64,000 nt of DNA from Candidatus Enterococcus moelleringii (GCF_017377575.1 NZ_JAFREM010000018.1:186001-250000), one strand, 5' to 3'. Numbered from the stretch's first letter, positions 1-9,250 are shown. Numbers and translations: made by a program. Notes: generated by a model not told the origin, from the sequence alone.

Positions 1-107
1 ATGCTTTATTGCATCGAGAGGGCATTTCCGTTTCCGAGGTAATGGTGGAAGATGTCACGTTAGAGGACTATTTCTTGAAACTGGTAGGAGGGACAGCCAA
101 TGATTAA
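1..107 (+). CDS. ABC transporter ATP-binding protein, C-terminal end only
   Basis: The window opens inside a reading frame (codons starting at position 3) that ends at TAA 105-107. The visible tail reads LHREGISVSEVMVEDVTLED and then YFLKLVGG, which is typical of the C-terminus of BcrA/NatA-type ABC-2 ATPases. It overlaps the start of the following permease by 8 bases (ATGATTAA), so the two are translationally coupled and probably form one exporter. The Walker motifs lie outside the window, so the family assignment rests on the tail and on context. Confidence 0.6.
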   Translation, partial: ALLHREGISVSEVMVEDVTLEDYFLKLVGGTAND

Positions 108-840
108 TTACCTAAACAGCGAAAGATATCGTTTGTTCCACAAGAAAAGCTTGTATTTCACGAGTGCCTTTTTCTTGCTGGTGATGGTGATTATTGCAGT
201 CATGTATCGCAATTCCAATGAAGCGTTTCTTAGTACAAGTGCTCTTTACTACTTGAGCACCTTGATTGTTACCACCGCTATCAGCTTTTTCATCATTGTT
301 TTGTTCAATTCATTTCTTACCGGTAAGGATAATGAGCTGCTGAAACAAGCGATTTCTTTTGGTGTCACCAGAAATACGATTTTCTTGAGTAAACTAGTGC
401 TGACGTTAGTCATTTTCCTTTTCTTATTTGGCTTAAATATTTTGACGATTGTCTTATTGGGGGAAAATTTATTTACCACTGATCCCCAAGTTTTAAATGA
501 CTTTCTCATTGCAGTGAGTAATTTGCTGCCATTATTAATCAGTGCCTTTACCTTTGGGCATTTATTGCGGATGCTGGGTGTTAGCCAAATTGTCACGATC
601 TTATCTATGCTTTTCGTGTATGGATTATCCAACGAAGTCGCTGGATTTATATTCTCGCTGGTTTCCAAACATGAACCGATCTCACAATTTTTCCCTTCCG
701 CTTTATTGGCGGATGCCGTAAATGATTTCTTTAATCATACTGTTGCTGTTCAGCCAGCTAGTTGGGTCATTAGTGGGGGGTTAATCGTACTGTATATAGC
801 AATTGGATTGAGAGTATTTGGTCAAAAAAATATTGAATGA
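100..840 (+). CDS. ABC-2 type transporter permease
   Basis: A 246-residue, very hydrophobic protein with about six predicted membrane segments (roughly residues 20-36, 52-74, 95-117, 135-155, 160-188 and 222-240) and few charges between them. This is the layout of the single-domain permease of BcrAB/NatAB-like exporters. Its start overlaps the stop of the preceding ATPase tail, so it is the partner subunit. The substrate cannot be read from sequence; the neighbouring FtsX transporter and two-component system suggest peptide-antibiotic export or protection. An AAGGAG lies between it and the next gene, so the operon may continue. Confidence 0.75.
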   Translation: MINYLNSERYRLFHKKSLYFTSAFFLLVMVIIAVMYRNSNEAFLSTSALYYLSTLIVTTAISFFIIVLFNSFLTGKDNELLKQAISFGVTRNTIFLSKLVLTLVIFLFLFGLNILTIVLLGENLFTTDPQVLNDFLIAVSNLLPLLISAFTFGHLLRMLGVSQIVTILSMLFVYGLSNEVAGFIFSLVSKHEPISQFFPSALLADAVNDFFNHTVAVQPASWVISGGLIVLYIAIGLRVFGQKNIE

Positions 841-870
841 TTAAGGGTAGAAGGAGAATGTTGGTGGAGT

Positions 871-3201
871 ATGTATAAAAAAATAGTCAAAAACGATATA
901 AAAAACAATAAACTAATCTCATTAACGATTACTATGTTTGTCTTTCTCGCGGTGCTGTTGACCTCTTTAGCCACTATTTTAGCAGTGAATTTATCGAGTG
1001 CGGTAGACAACAGTATGATAGAGGCCAGAACGCCCCATTTGATGCAAATGCATAGTGGAGATATCAATGAGGAGAGACTGGCGCAATTTGCCGATGAGCA
1101 GGAATATGTTGAGGAATACCAAACAGCAGATTTTCTGAACATCGAAGGCTCAGATATTGCGATTGGCGAAAATTCATTGATGGATAGTGTGCAAGATAAC
1201 GGTTTTTCTAAACAAAGCAGTCAGTTCGATTATTTGCTTGATTTAAATGGCGAGATCATCCAGCCAAAGGAAGGTGAGATCTACGTTCCGATCTATTATT
1301 TAAAAGAGGGCGTAGCGAAACAAGGAGATCCAGTGAAGGTGCATGGCGTTTCGTTTAAAGTTGCAGGCTTCTTGCGAGATTCGCAGATGAATGCGGCAAT
1401 GATCTCTTCCAAACGGTTTTTAGTTCATCCAAACGATTATCAGAAAATAGAACCATATGGTCGCCTGGAGCATCTGATTGAATTTCGGTTAAGCGATGCT
1501 GGCAAATCCGGGGAGGTTGAGTCGGCTTATTTATCCGAAGGGTTAGAATCCAACGGGCCTTCTGCAACCAGTTACCAGCTGTTTAAGCTAGCCAACGCCA
1601 TTAATGACGGGATGATGATTGCACTATTGATTCTGGTCAGCTTGCTTGTTATCCTAGTGACTTTCTTATGTATTCGCTTTACTTTGCTGGCGAAAATTGA
1701 AGAAGATTTTAAAGAGATAGGTGTGCTAAAAGCAATTGGCCTAAGAACCTCCGAAATCAAAAAAATATACATGGCAAAATATGGAATGATGGCAGCTTTT
1801 GCAAGTGTACTTGGCTATATCGGGGCAATCGTGTTGCAGAATCCCTTGATGGAAAATATCCGTTTGTATTTTGGCGATAGCAAGGCACCAGTTTTCGCGT
1901 TATTCGCGGGCTTGCTTGGCGCCTTAGTCATCTTTGGTATTGTTGTGCTATATACCAATAATATCCTCAGACGATTCAAGAAAATATCTCCGGCCCAAGC
2001 CATTCGTTTTGGAGCGCCCGAAGAAAAAACAAAGACCACAAAGAAATTTCTTTCGTTAAGTAGAAATAGACTTTTTTCTACCAATATCTTACTAGGATTT
2101 AAAGATATTATCGCTAGAAAGAAAATGTATCTGACGATGCTGTTTGTCTTAATTATCTCGATATTCTTAATGATTGTTCCGCAAAACGTTCACAATACTA
2201 TTTCATCTAAGAACTTTATGACTTACATGGGAATCGGCCGCTGCGACACTCGTTTTGATATTCAACAGACTGAAAATATTTCAGAGAAAGCAGCAACCGT
2301 TGCTCAAGCACTGTCTGAGGATGAAAGTGTTGCTAAATTCACTGTATTAACTAGTCGGATGTTTGATGCAAAACTGAATGATCAAGCAACTCGACGCTTA
2401 AAGGTTGAATTAGGAGACCATTCGCAATTTCCAATCGCCTACTCAAAGGGGCATGAACCACGAACAGCTTCAGAGATTGCTCTGTCTAAATTATCGGCAG
2501 ATGATTTGGAAAAAGAAGTGGATGATACTGTGGAATTGTCTGTTGATGGGAAGAAAAGACTGTTCACTGTTTCAGGAATCTATTCTGATATTACCAATGG
2601 TGGGAAAACAGCTAAAGCGAATTTTACAGTTGATAGTGAGGCTTCACCGGTCTTGTGGAGTACGATTCCTGTAGCCTTTACCAAGGCATCCTTAACCAAT
2701 GAGAAAACTGCGCAATTTCAAAAGGACTATTCCTTTGCCAAAGTAGCAGATATCAGCGCGTATACCAGCCAAACGTTTGGCTCAACAATTGCTGGAATCA
2801 AGAAAGCTTCTTATGCGGCTATTGCTGCGACGATTCTTTTAGTTCTATTGGTGACTATCTTGTTCATGAAGATGCTGGTGACCAAGGATCGTTACACGAT
2901 TGCGGCGCTGAAGTCACTAGGTTTTGTCAATCGAAGTATTCGATATCAGTATATTGCTCGTTCAGGTGTAGTGTTGATCATAGGTGTTTTGATTGGAACT
3001 ATTTTAGCGAATACGTTGGGTGAGCTGGTGGGTGTGGCCTTGATTTCGGTTTTTGGCGTATCAAGTTTTCATTTCGAAATCAATCCATTATTTGCCTATA
3101 TTTTTGCACCAGCTGTAGTAGCAATCTGTGTATTTGGAGCAACCTTGATTGGCACGCTGGATATACCTTCAATAAAAATCGCTGATCATATAAAGGAGTA
3201 G
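871..3201 (+). CDS. FtsX-family ABC transporter permease (large, two FtsX units)
   Basis: A 776-residue membrane protein. An N-terminal segment (about 16-40) is followed by a roughly 200-residue extracytoplasmic domain, a three-helix FtsX cluster (about 250-370), a further helix near 425, a second extracytoplasmic domain (about 445-645) and a closing three-helix FtsX cluster (about 650-765). The double FtsX arrangement is that of MacB/BceB-like mechanotransmission permeases. The next gene, 3 bases downstream, is its ATPase, and a two-component system follows. This resembles the peptide-antibiotic sensing and detoxification modules of Firmicutes, but the long bipartite extracellular part is unlike the classic 10-TM BceB. 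The start is slightly uncertain because AAGGAG is 14 bases away and GGTGGAG abuts the ATG. Confidence 0.85.
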   Translation: MYKKIVKNDIKNNKLISLTITMFVFLAVLLTSLATILAVNLSSAVDNSMIEARTPHLMQMHSGDINEERLAQFADEQEYVEEYQTADFLNIEGSDIAIGENSLMDSVQDNGFSKQSSQFDYLLDLNGEIIQPKEGEIYVPIYYLKEGVAKQGDPVKVHGVSFKVAGFLRDSQMNAAMISSKRFLVHPNDYQKIEPYGRLEHLIEFRLSDAGKSGEVESAYLSEGLESNGPSATSYQLFKLANAINDGMMIALLILVSLLVILVTFLCIRFTLLAKIEEDFKEIGVLKAIGLRTSEIKKIYMAKYGMMAAFASVLGYIGAIVLQNPLMENIRLYFGDSKAPVFALFAGLLGALVIFGIVVLYTNNILRRFKKISPAQAIRFGAPEEKTKTTKKFLSLSRNRLFSTNILLGFKDIIARKKMYLTMLFVLIISIFLMIVPQNVHNTISSKNFMTYMGIGRCDTRFDIQQTENISEKAATVAQALSEDESVAKFTVLTSRMFDAKLNDQATRRLKVELGDHSQFPIAYSKGHEPRTASEIALSKLSADDLEKEVDDTVELSVDGKKRLFTVSGIYSDITNGGKTAKANFTVDSEASPVLWSTIPVAFTKASLTNEKTAQFQKDYSFAKVADISAYTSQTFGSTIAGIKKASYAAIAATILLVLLVTILFMKMLVTKDRYTIAALKSLGFVNRSIRYQYIARSGVVLIIGVLIGTILANTLGELVGVALISVFGVSSFHFEINPLFAYIFAPAVVAICVFGATLIGTLDIPSIKIADHIKE

Positions 3202-3204
3202 ACT

Positions 3205-3963
3205 ATGAGTAATTTGATAGCAGGAGAAAAGATCGTAAAAAGCTTCAACATTGGAAAAGAACAAACGACAATTTTAGACCAAGTATCGGTTGAGATTGAG
3301 CGAGAAGAATTTGTGGTAATCATGGGTCCGTCTGGCTGCGGGAAAACCACGCTGCTCTTTTCACTAAGCGGTACCGATGATATTACTAGCGGATCAATCA
3401 AATTTGACGGTCAGGAAATCTCTGGTTTAAAAGAAAATCAGTTAGCAGACATGCGGCGCCAAAAATTTGGCTTTATTTTTCAACAGCCGACGATGCTGAA
3501 GAATTTGTCGATCCTAGACAATATTATTCTTCCTGTTGTGACAGACAACCGGAAAAATTTAGCTGATGTAACAAAAAAGGCAGAACAGCTGATGAAAAAG
3601 ACCGGTATTAGCGGGCTCGGGGATCGGGAAATAACCAAGGTATCCGGCGGGCAATTGCAACGTGCTGGAATTTGCCGGGCGTTAATGAGCAGTCCAGCTA
3701 TTCTATTTGCGGATGAACCGACAGGGGCTTTGAATTCTAAGTCAGCTGATGAGATTATGCTGTTACTGGAAGCTATCAATCAAGAGGGGACCGCAATATT
3801 GCTAGTGACACATGATGCTAAGGTAGCTGCTAGAGCTGATCGCGTCTTATTTATGAAGGACGGCAAAATTCTTTCGGAGCTGGCTTTTACCGAAAAAGGG
3901 GCAAAGTCCTTTGAAGACCGAACTGGAGAAGTGCTGGAACAAATGGCAATTATCGGTGTCTAG
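3205..3963 (+). CDS. ABC transporter ATP-binding protein, MacB/LolD family
   Basis: A 252-residue nucleotide-binding subunit. The Walker A motif is GPSGCGKT (about 46-53), the signature is VSGGQLQR (about 149), Walker B reads ILFADEPTGALN, and the H-loop is VTHD. The Q-loop (FIFQQPTML) is intact. The 3-base spacing from the FtsX permease shows they form one operon and one complex. LolD/MacB ATPases drive conformational work on FtsX permeases instead of classical translocation. The C-terminal 25 residues extend slightly beyond the usual family length. Confidence 0.92.
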   Translation: MSNLIAGEKIVKSFNIGKEQTTILDQVSVEIEREEFVVIMGPSGCGKTTLLFSLSGTDDITSGSIKFDGQEISGLKENQLADMRRQKFGFIFQQPTMLKNLSILDNIILPVVTDNRKNLADVTKKAEQLMKKTGISGLGDREITKVSGGQLQRAGICRALMSSPAILFADEPTGALNSKSADEIMLLLEAINQEGTAILLVTHDAKVAARADRVLFMKDGKILSELAFTEKGAKSFEDRTGEVLEQMAIIGV

Positions 3964-3980
3964 CAATCTGAATAACGAAT

Positions 3981-4023
3981 GACTTTCAGTCAAAGAAGTG
4001 ATCCTTTCTTTGGCTGGAAGTTC
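3981..4023 (+). terminator. possible terminator after the FtsX-ATPase pair
   Basis: An imperfect hairpin pairs ACTTTCAGTCAAAGAA with TTCTTTGGCTGGAAGT. There is no long T run directly after it, so termination strength is doubtful. Confidence 0.4.
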
Positions 4024-4057
4024 TTTGCCTGTATAGACCAAATAGTTGCTTACAAGT

Positions 4058-4085
4058 TTGCATAATTTGGTAAACTAGTTATATA
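4058..4085 (+). promoter_or_regulatory. putative promoter of the two-component system
   Basis: TTGCAT (4058-4063) and TATATA (4080-4085) are separated by 16 bases, about 50 bases upstream of the response-regulator start at 4133. Confidence 0.45.
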
Positions 4086-4132
4086 GGGATAATTTAAGAT
4101 AATAATGGGAGTACTTTTAATGGGGTGGATGC

Positions 4133-4813
4133 ATGGAACAAAATAAGAAAGTGTTGATTATTGAGGATGATCAGGAAATCAATCAGCTGCTTCAAGTAAT
4201 TGTAGCTAAAAATAATTTAGAGGCAATTGCTGCTTACTCTGGAACTGAGGCACTGTTGCAGCTTAATTCGCAGGCTTTTGATTTAGTGCTGTTGGACTTA
4301 ATGCTTCCAGGAATCAGCGGTGAAGAACTGATTGCTAAAATACGAGAGGTTAGCCTTGTCCCAATCATTGTTATTTCTGCGAAGAAGGACCTTGCGGATA
4401 AAGTGTCGGTGCTAAAAATCGGGGCGGATGATTATATTACAAAACCGTTTAATGAAGAAGAAGTGGCTGTGCGGATGGAGGTCCAATTAAGACGATCAAC
4501 GGCAAATGCTGTGGTTAATAATGAATTGTCATGGAAAGGGTTAGTGTTGAATACTGACAAGTTGACAGCCATTCTAGAAGGGTGTCCGTTAACGTTGACA
4601 AATGCAGAGTTCGACATTCTCCTACTGCTGATCCAGCGTCCGGAGCAGGCCTTTTCTAAAAGACACATATATGAAAAGATTTGGAAAGGCGTGTACGTTG
4701 GAGATGACAATACCATCAGTGTCCACGTATCGAACATCAGGAAAAAGATATCAGCAGTTACTTCTGATGAATATATTAAAACCGTTTGGGGCATTGGTTT
4801 TATGCTTGTTTAA
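4133..4813 (+). CDS. OmpR/PhoB-family response regulator
   Basis: A 226-residue protein. The receiver domain (about 1-120) shows the acidic pocket EDD near residue 12, the phospho-acceptor Asp in LVLLDLMLPG (about residue 55), the conserved Ser/Lys (VISAKKD and TKPF) and a winged-helix DNA-binding domain (about 130-226) ending in KTVWGIGFML. It is followed 24 bases later by its kinase. Being directly downstream of an FtsX transporter and upstream of two further ABC operons, it is the obvious candidate activator for this island. Confidence 0.92.
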   Translation: MEQNKKVLIIEDDQEINQLLQVIVAKNNLEAIAAYSGTEALLQLNSQAFDLVLLDLMLPGISGEELIAKIREVSLVPIIVISAKKDLADKVSVLKIGADDYITKPFNEEEVAVRMEVQLRRSTANAVVNNELSWKGLVLNTDKLTAILEGCPLTLTNAEFDILLLLIQRPEQAFSKRHIYEKIWKGVYVGDDNTISVHVSNIRKKISAVTSDEYIKTVWGIGFMLV

Positions 4814-4837
4814 CCGAGCATAAGAAAGGAGTAGAGG

Positions 4838-5764
4838 GTGTTGGTATGGATCGCTATTAGTTGTTTGCTCATACTTTTGGGCTACTGTATCACCTTGCTT
4901 GTCTTATATCGCTGGGACGCTCAAAAAATGACGGAGCAGCTGAAGGAAATTACTGAGGATTATGGTACCAACGAGCTAATACGAAGTAATTTTCGCAATA
5001 AGGAGCTGAATGAATTTGTTACTAACGTGAATCAGCTCATTACTGTTTTCAAAAGAGAGCAGCAAAACGAACGAAAAAGAACGTTAAAACTAAAACAGGA
5101 GATTACGAATATTTCCCATGATTTGAGAACCCCGTTGACTTCGATAAAAGGATTTTCTGATTTGTTGCGGGATGATTCGCTGACACTGGAACAAAGAGAG
5201 GCTTACTTGGATATTGTCCAAAGCAAGGTGGACACGTTAATAATGACCGTTGATCAGTTTTACGAGATGTCCTTAATTGATTCAGCAGATAATCGATTAT
5301 TCCTGCAGCAACTATCTTTAGAAAGTGTCTTAGTTGAAACGATGTTTTCCTTTTACAAAGAATTTGAAGATAAGGCTCTGGCTGTTTCCATCGATGAGTC
5401 ATTGCTGGCCACGCCAATTTATGCAGACAAAAAAGCTTTACAACGAATACTCATTAATATTGTTCAGAATGCTTTAAGGTATGCAAAAAGTTATTTTGAG
5501 ATCACTGTTCGGATAGAAGAAGGATTTCTCGTCTTACAGGCAAGAAATGACACGGATACCATTGATGCCGGAAGTATCGAAAAAGTATTTGAACGTTCGT
5601 ATACAATTGATCCTAGTCGCAAAGATGGTCAAACTGGCTTAGGCTTATATATCGTGAAAAAGTTGGCGGAAAAACAGGGTGGTAAAGCAGCCGCATATTT
5701 AGAGGAGGGTGCTTTTGTTTTAGAAGTGTCCTTTGCCCTATCGAGTGTTTTGGAATTCGACTGA
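4838..5764 (+). CDS. sensor histidine kinase, single-TM short type
   Basis: A 308-residue kinase starting at GTG, with AAGGAG 6 bases upstream. One N-terminal membrane segment (about 2-24) leads directly into a cytoplasmic coiled region, then the H-box SHDLRTPLTSIKG (His near residue 90), the N-box NIVQNALRYA and the G-box GQTGLGLYIVKKL. There is no extracellular sensor domain, so sensing is probably delegated to a membrane partner, as in Bce-type systems where the ABC permease is the sensor. That link is inferred from family behaviour and gene order. Confidence 0.9.
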   Translation: MLVWIAISCLLILLGYCITLLVLYRWDAQKMTEQLKEITEDYGTNELIRSNFRNKELNEFVTNVNQLITVFKREQQNERKRTLKLKQEITNISHDLRTPLTSIKGFSDLLRDDSLTLEQREAYLDIVQSKVDTLIMTVDQFYEMSLIDSADNRLFLQQLSLESVLVETMFSFYKEFEDKALAVSIDESLLATPIYADKKALQRILINIVQNALRYAKSYFEITVRIEEGFLVLQARNDTDTIDAGSIEKVFERSYTIDPSRKDGQTGLGLYIVKKLAEKQGGKAAAYLEEGAFVLEVSFALSSVLEFD

Positions 5765-5813
5765 GGTGAGGCTTTGTTTTGGTTTGAGGAGAAGCAACAA
5801 GGAATGTTAAAGA

Positions 5814-5858
5814 AAAATATCGTTTTCGCTGATTTTGTTAGCGAAAACGATATTTTTT
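5814..5858 (+). terminator. strong rho-independent terminator (copy A)
   Basis: A perfect stem, ATATCGTTTTCGCT with AGCGAAAACGATAT, loop GATTTTGTT, followed by six T and flanked by A on the other side, so it may act in both directions. The same hairpin recurs at 9206-9250. Confidence 0.9.
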
Positions 5859-6336
5859 ATATTATAACAAATATAATGAATTTCACGAAAAATATTATTA
5901 CGGATTATTCGCTGGGTAAATGTTTTTTTGTGGATAAAAAGGGGTCGAAAACTGCTGGAATAAAAGCTTTTTTGGCTCTTTTTAGCTTGTCCATCCAACT
6001 TAAGTCCTAGAAAAAGATAGCGCTCTGGGTGGATAAAAGATAACGGCGATAAAGATACAATATAAAAGTGGATAAGCGAGATATAAATGAAAATTAATCA
6101 AGCTGCTATCTACAGTGGATTAGCGAGTAATCCAACTAGCAGCATCTAAAGTTGTAGATGTAAGTAAACAATGGAGGGATTTTATTGGAGTAGAGTAGGT
6201 ATTGTTGGATTCACGTAGTAATGAAGAAAAGGTATGTGAAACAGTTGTCAGCAACGAAAAGAAGAAGGTTAATCGGATTTTTACTTCTGAGAAGGTTTAA
6301 CAACAAATAACTCGAAAAAAGCAAGGAGAGAAATAG
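5859..6336 (+). promoter_or_regulatory. long non-coding leader of the MacAB-like operon (copy A)
   Basis: This gene-free stretch carries the left copy of a block that recurs at 9251-9694. Positions 5989-6106 match 9381-9500 with only a few changes. It contains direct repeats AAAAGATAGCG (6012-6022) and AAAAGATAACG (6035-6045), a possible -10 TACAAT (6056-6061), repeated GTGGATAA motifs, a nested hairpin (GCTGCTA with TAGCAGC, about 6100-6142, inner GGATT with AATCC) and a hairpin CATCT/AGATG (about 6143-6160). An ATG-started frame at 6087 is only 20 codons. No convincing gene is present. Confidence 0.6.
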
Positions 6337-7158
6337 ATGAAAAAAGTATTAATAGGGATAAGTGCATTAATCATAGCAGGAACCGGGTTCTTTTTGTATC
6401 AAAATACGCAAGCAAAAGCCAAAGCAGACACCCAGTCAATCGAATTATATGAGGTGAAGAAACAGACCCCTTTGCATCTAAAAGGACAGGTTCAACCAGT
6501 CAGGACACAAACGGTTTTAGTTAATCCTGAAAAAGGATCTGTTCAAACTATTCATGTGAAAAATGGCGATCATGTTTTAAAGGATGCTGAACTTATCACT
6601 TATTCTGGAGGCGAGAAAATCAGAGCAACCGATAATGCCATCGTTACCAGCCTAGATGAGGATGCCAAAAACAATCCGCAAAAACCTCTAATGGTTCTAA
6701 AGAGTGAAGAAACTATTATTAATGGGACAGTTACCGAATACGATCGTTCACAGGTTAGACTTGAAGAGACAGTAGATATTCAATGTGTTAATGATGAGAA
6801 GACTGTTAAGGGAAGAGTCAAGACTATTTCTGAAGTAAATAGCGATTTGAGTGAGACCCAACAAAGCGGTATTGTCAGCTATGATTTTACTGCAGTGCCA
6901 GATGAGCCGATTTTAGCTGGTTATTCTGTAGAAGTTCTGATTCCTCGCAACGAGGTTCATTTACCATTAAAGAGTGTGGTTGAACATGGTGGTAACCACT
7001 ATGTCTATAGTGTCAGCAGTGGTAAGGCTCAGGAGGAATCCGTCACGGTTGAGAAGCGTAAAGGATATTATATTTTACGAGACGGCGTGAGTACAGACGA
7101 CAAAATTATCAAGGATGCGAGTGATATCAAAGATGGGATGGAAGTGACTGTTGAATGA
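6337..7158 (+). CDS. MacA/HlyD-like membrane-fusion adaptor
   Basis: A 273-residue protein with an N-terminal membrane anchor (about 2-22) and the split biotinyl-lipoyl-like domain of periplasmic-adaptor proteins (LKGQVQPVRTQTV and NPEKGSVQTIHVKNGDHV, about 50-85), followed by beta-barrel segments ending in KDGMEVTVE. It is shorter than Gram-negative MacA, which fits Gram-positive YknX-type adaptors. The ATPase starts within its stop codon (ATGA), so the three genes form one exporter. AGGAG lies upstream of the ATG. A role in antimicrobial-peptide export or protection is inferred from the YknXYZ-like set. Confidence 0.85.
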   Translation: MKKVLIGISALIIAGTGFFLYQNTQAKAKADTQSIELYEVKKQTPLHLKGQVQPVRTQTVLVNPEKGSVQTIHVKNGDHVLKDAELITYSGGEKIRATDNAIVTSLDEDAKNNPQKPLMVLKSEETIINGTVTEYDRSQVRLEETVDIQCVNDEKTVKGRVKTISEVNSDLSETQQSGIVSYDFTAVPDEPILAGYSVEVLIPRNEVHLPLKSVVEHGGNHYVYSVSSGKAQEESVTVEKRKGYYILRDGVSTDDKIIKDASDIKDGMEVTVE

Positions 7159-7841
7159 TCGTAATGGAAGGGATCAATAAATACTACCAAGTGGATCAAG
7201 AGAAAATCCATGTGCTGAAGGATATTTCACTGACTATTGATGAGCATGAGTTTGTGGCAGTCATGGGTCCTTCTGGTTCAGGCAAGTCTACTTTGATCAA
7301 TACGATCAGCTTCTTAGACGGAGATTTTGAAGGCTCCTACAAGTTTATGGGTGAGAATGCCTATCGCTACAATGATGAGAAATTATCTGCCTTACGCAAC
7401 CGGTCAGTGGGTTTTGTCTTCCAATCTTTTCAACTAATTGACAACAATACAATTATGGAAAATGTGGCTTTGCCCTTGTTGTATGGCGGTATGAAGCAGA
7501 GCCAGACAGAAGATTTAGTGATGGAGGCCTTGGAGAAGGTGGGAATCGCCGACAAATATAATAAATTGCCTAAGCAGCTCTCGGGTGGGCAGCAGCAGCG
7601 GGTCGCAATTGCCCGAGCGATTGTTGGTAATCCGACATTTATAGTAGCCGATGAACCAACGGGAGCGTTAGATAGCCGGACTTCGGTAGAGATCATGAAT
7701 TTGTTCCAACGCTTAAATGAAGAGGAGAAGGTTACTATTCTAATGGTTACCCATGATCCCGATTCGGCCGCTTATTGCAAACGAACAATTACCGTTAAGG
7801 ATGGCGAGATATTGGAAGAAGGTGTTCATCATGCGGTTTAG
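7155..7841 (+). CDS. MacB/YknY-type ABC ATPase
   Basis: A 228-residue ATPase with Walker A GPSGSGKS (about 37-44), signature LSGGQQQR, Walker B FIVADEPTGALD and H-loop VTHD. The start overlaps the adaptor stop; an alternative ATG is at 7164. It is followed with an 11-base overlap by its FtsX permease, giving the adaptor-ATPase-permease order of YknXYZ/MacAB systems. Confidence 0.93.
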   Translation: MIVMEGINKYYQVDQEKIHVLKDISLTIDEHEFVAVMGPSGSGKSTLINTISFLDGDFEGSYKFMGENAYRYNDEKLSALRNRSVGFVFQSFQLIDNNTIMENVALPLLYGGMKQSQTEDLVMEALEKVGIADKYNKLPKQLSGGQQQRVAIARAIVGNPTFIVADEPTGALDSRTSVEIMNLFQRLNEEEKVTILMVTHDPDSAAYCKRTITVKDGEILEEGVHHAV

Positions 7842-9051
7842 TGAAATTTGGAAGACAGCTTTTAAATCCATCGGAAAGAACAAAAGGCGCAGCTTTCTAA
7901 CCATGATCGGTTTGGTAATCGGGGTGTCAGCGGTTATCACTGTCTTCTCTATTGGGCGGGCCTTCGAGGGATATATGTCTGATTTTGTTGGCTTAGACCA
8001 GTATGAAGGACAAGTATCTATCAACTACGTGCCTAATGATCCAGCCTTTGATGAAAATGGAATAAAAGCCTTCACGGAAGAAGATATTAATAAGATTGAA
8101 AATGTAGCGGGTGTCAAAAGTGTAAAGTATGATAATTACTATAGTAACGGTGATTATTATGTGATAAATACCTTTGATGAAGCTGATCAGACATCCAACT
8201 CCTACAACTTTTTCAAATTAATTAAGGATGAACAGGGGTCTCCAGTTATTTATGGCCGTTCTATTGAAGCCAGTGATAATGTTAATGAGAATCCGGTAAT
8301 TGTAATCGATAAGACAACTTCCGAGATTATTCGCGAAGAAAACCCTGAATCACTAGTGGGGCAAACTGTATCATTGGGCGGTCATCGCTATGAAGTAGTG
8401 GGGATCATGGCGGATCGGGAGTCAAACGCGTTAATGCAAACGGAAAACGATTTAACCGTAGCTGAAACACCCCAAAATGTGTACGAGAAATATTTTGATA
8501 CTTATTCGACCAATACGATCTTAGTATCGGTATCTGATGCAGTCAATGTAAAGGACACCAGCAATAAAATTGTTGATACGCTGAAGGATGAAGGCTTTTA
8601 CAAAGATCAAGGAGTCTATCAAGGTGAGGATCTTGCTGGACAGGTTGATACAATTCGAACTTTATTAACTAGTGTGACCTTATTAGTATCTGTTGTCGGC
8701 GGGATTTCATTATTTATCTCTGGTATTGGCGTGATGAACATGATCTATATCTCCGTTTCTGAGCGAACCAAGGAAATCGGAGTACGTCGGGCCATGGGTG
8801 GTACTCGTGGCAACGTAATGATGCAGTTTCTATTGGAAGGAATCAGTTTAACTTTGTTAGGCGGCGGGATTGGCTTCCTCTTCTCGGTCCTATTTGGTAT
8901 TTTAATTAGTATGTTTACGCCGCTAAATGTAGCTCCTGATTTATTTACGATTGTTTTGGCCTTCGGATTGTCCGTCGTCATCGGGATTGTTTTCAGTTGG
9001 CTGCCAGCAAAAAGTGCTTCACAAAAAGATATTGTTACGTTGCTGAGGTAG
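7831..9051 (+). CDS. MacB-like FtsX permease
   Basis: A 406-residue permease beginning MRFSEIWKTA at ATG 7831, inside the end of the ATPase gene; the open frame extends further upstream but lacks a better start. An N-terminal helix (about 22-45) is followed by a MacB periplasmic-core-like domain (about 50-275) and three C-terminal helices with the FtsX motif (SERTKEIGVRRAMGG between the first two). This is the normal four-TM MacB topology. It completes the tripartite exporter. Confidence 0.92.
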   Translation: MRFSEIWKTAFKSIGKNKRRSFLTMIGLVIGVSAVITVFSIGRAFEGYMSDFVGLDQYEGQVSINYVPNDPAFDENGIKAFTEEDINKIENVAGVKSVKYDNYYSNGDYYVINTFDEADQTSNSYNFFKLIKDEQGSPVIYGRSIEASDNVNENPVIVIDKTTSEIIREENPESLVGQTVSLGGHRYEVVGIMADRESNALMQTENDLTVAETPQNVYEKYFDTYSTNTILVSVSDAVNVKDTSNKIVDTLKDEGFYKDQGVYQGEDLAGQVDTIRTLLTSVTLLVSVVGGISLFISGIGVMNMIYISVSERTKEIGVRRAMGGTRGNVMMQFLLEGISLTLLGGGIGFLFSVLFGILISMFTPLNVAPDLFTIVLAFGLSVVIGIVFSWLPAKSASQKDIVTLLR

Positions 9052-9205
9052 TTAAGAGCTGGGCTGTTGCTGTGGAGTCAGATTTTCTATTAACTGCCTC
9101 CATATTAATAGTGTAAAAGACAGCATCACTTATTTTATCTGAGTCAGTTTGGTATAAGGTGAAACTTTGACAAGGATTTTAAGGAAGAATAATAAACGTT
9201 TAAGA

Positions 9206-9250
9206 AAAATATCGTTTTCGCTGATTTTGTTAGCGAAAACGATATTTTTT
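9206..9250 (+). terminator. strong rho-independent terminator (copy B)
   Basis: Identical stem and loop to 5814-5858: ATATCGTTTTCGCT with AGCGAAAACGATAT, then six T. It ends the MacB-like operon and begins the second copy of the leader. Confidence 0.9.

Noticed and set aside
249-668. Long antisense frames opposite real genes (for example 249-668, 13581-side shadows, 55661-56200, 61240-61713)
   Set aside because: They mirror conserved coding genes, lack ribosome sites and have no recognisable domain.
5774-6010. 78-codon open frame after the kinase gene
   Set aside because: It runs through the perfect terminator hairpin at 5814-5858, has no ribosome site, and its composition follows the hairpin; copy B of the same DNA does not keep the frame.
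5859-6336. Possible lantibiotic or bacteriocin precursor in the leader
   Set aside because: Short frames there have no ribosome site, no double-Gly leader and no Cys/Ser/Thr-rich core; the copies do not conserve the coding sense.
7753-7830. Upstream extension of the MacB-like permease
   Set aside because: It lies within the ATPase gene and lacks a ribosome site; ATG 7831 gives the expected MacB N-terminus.
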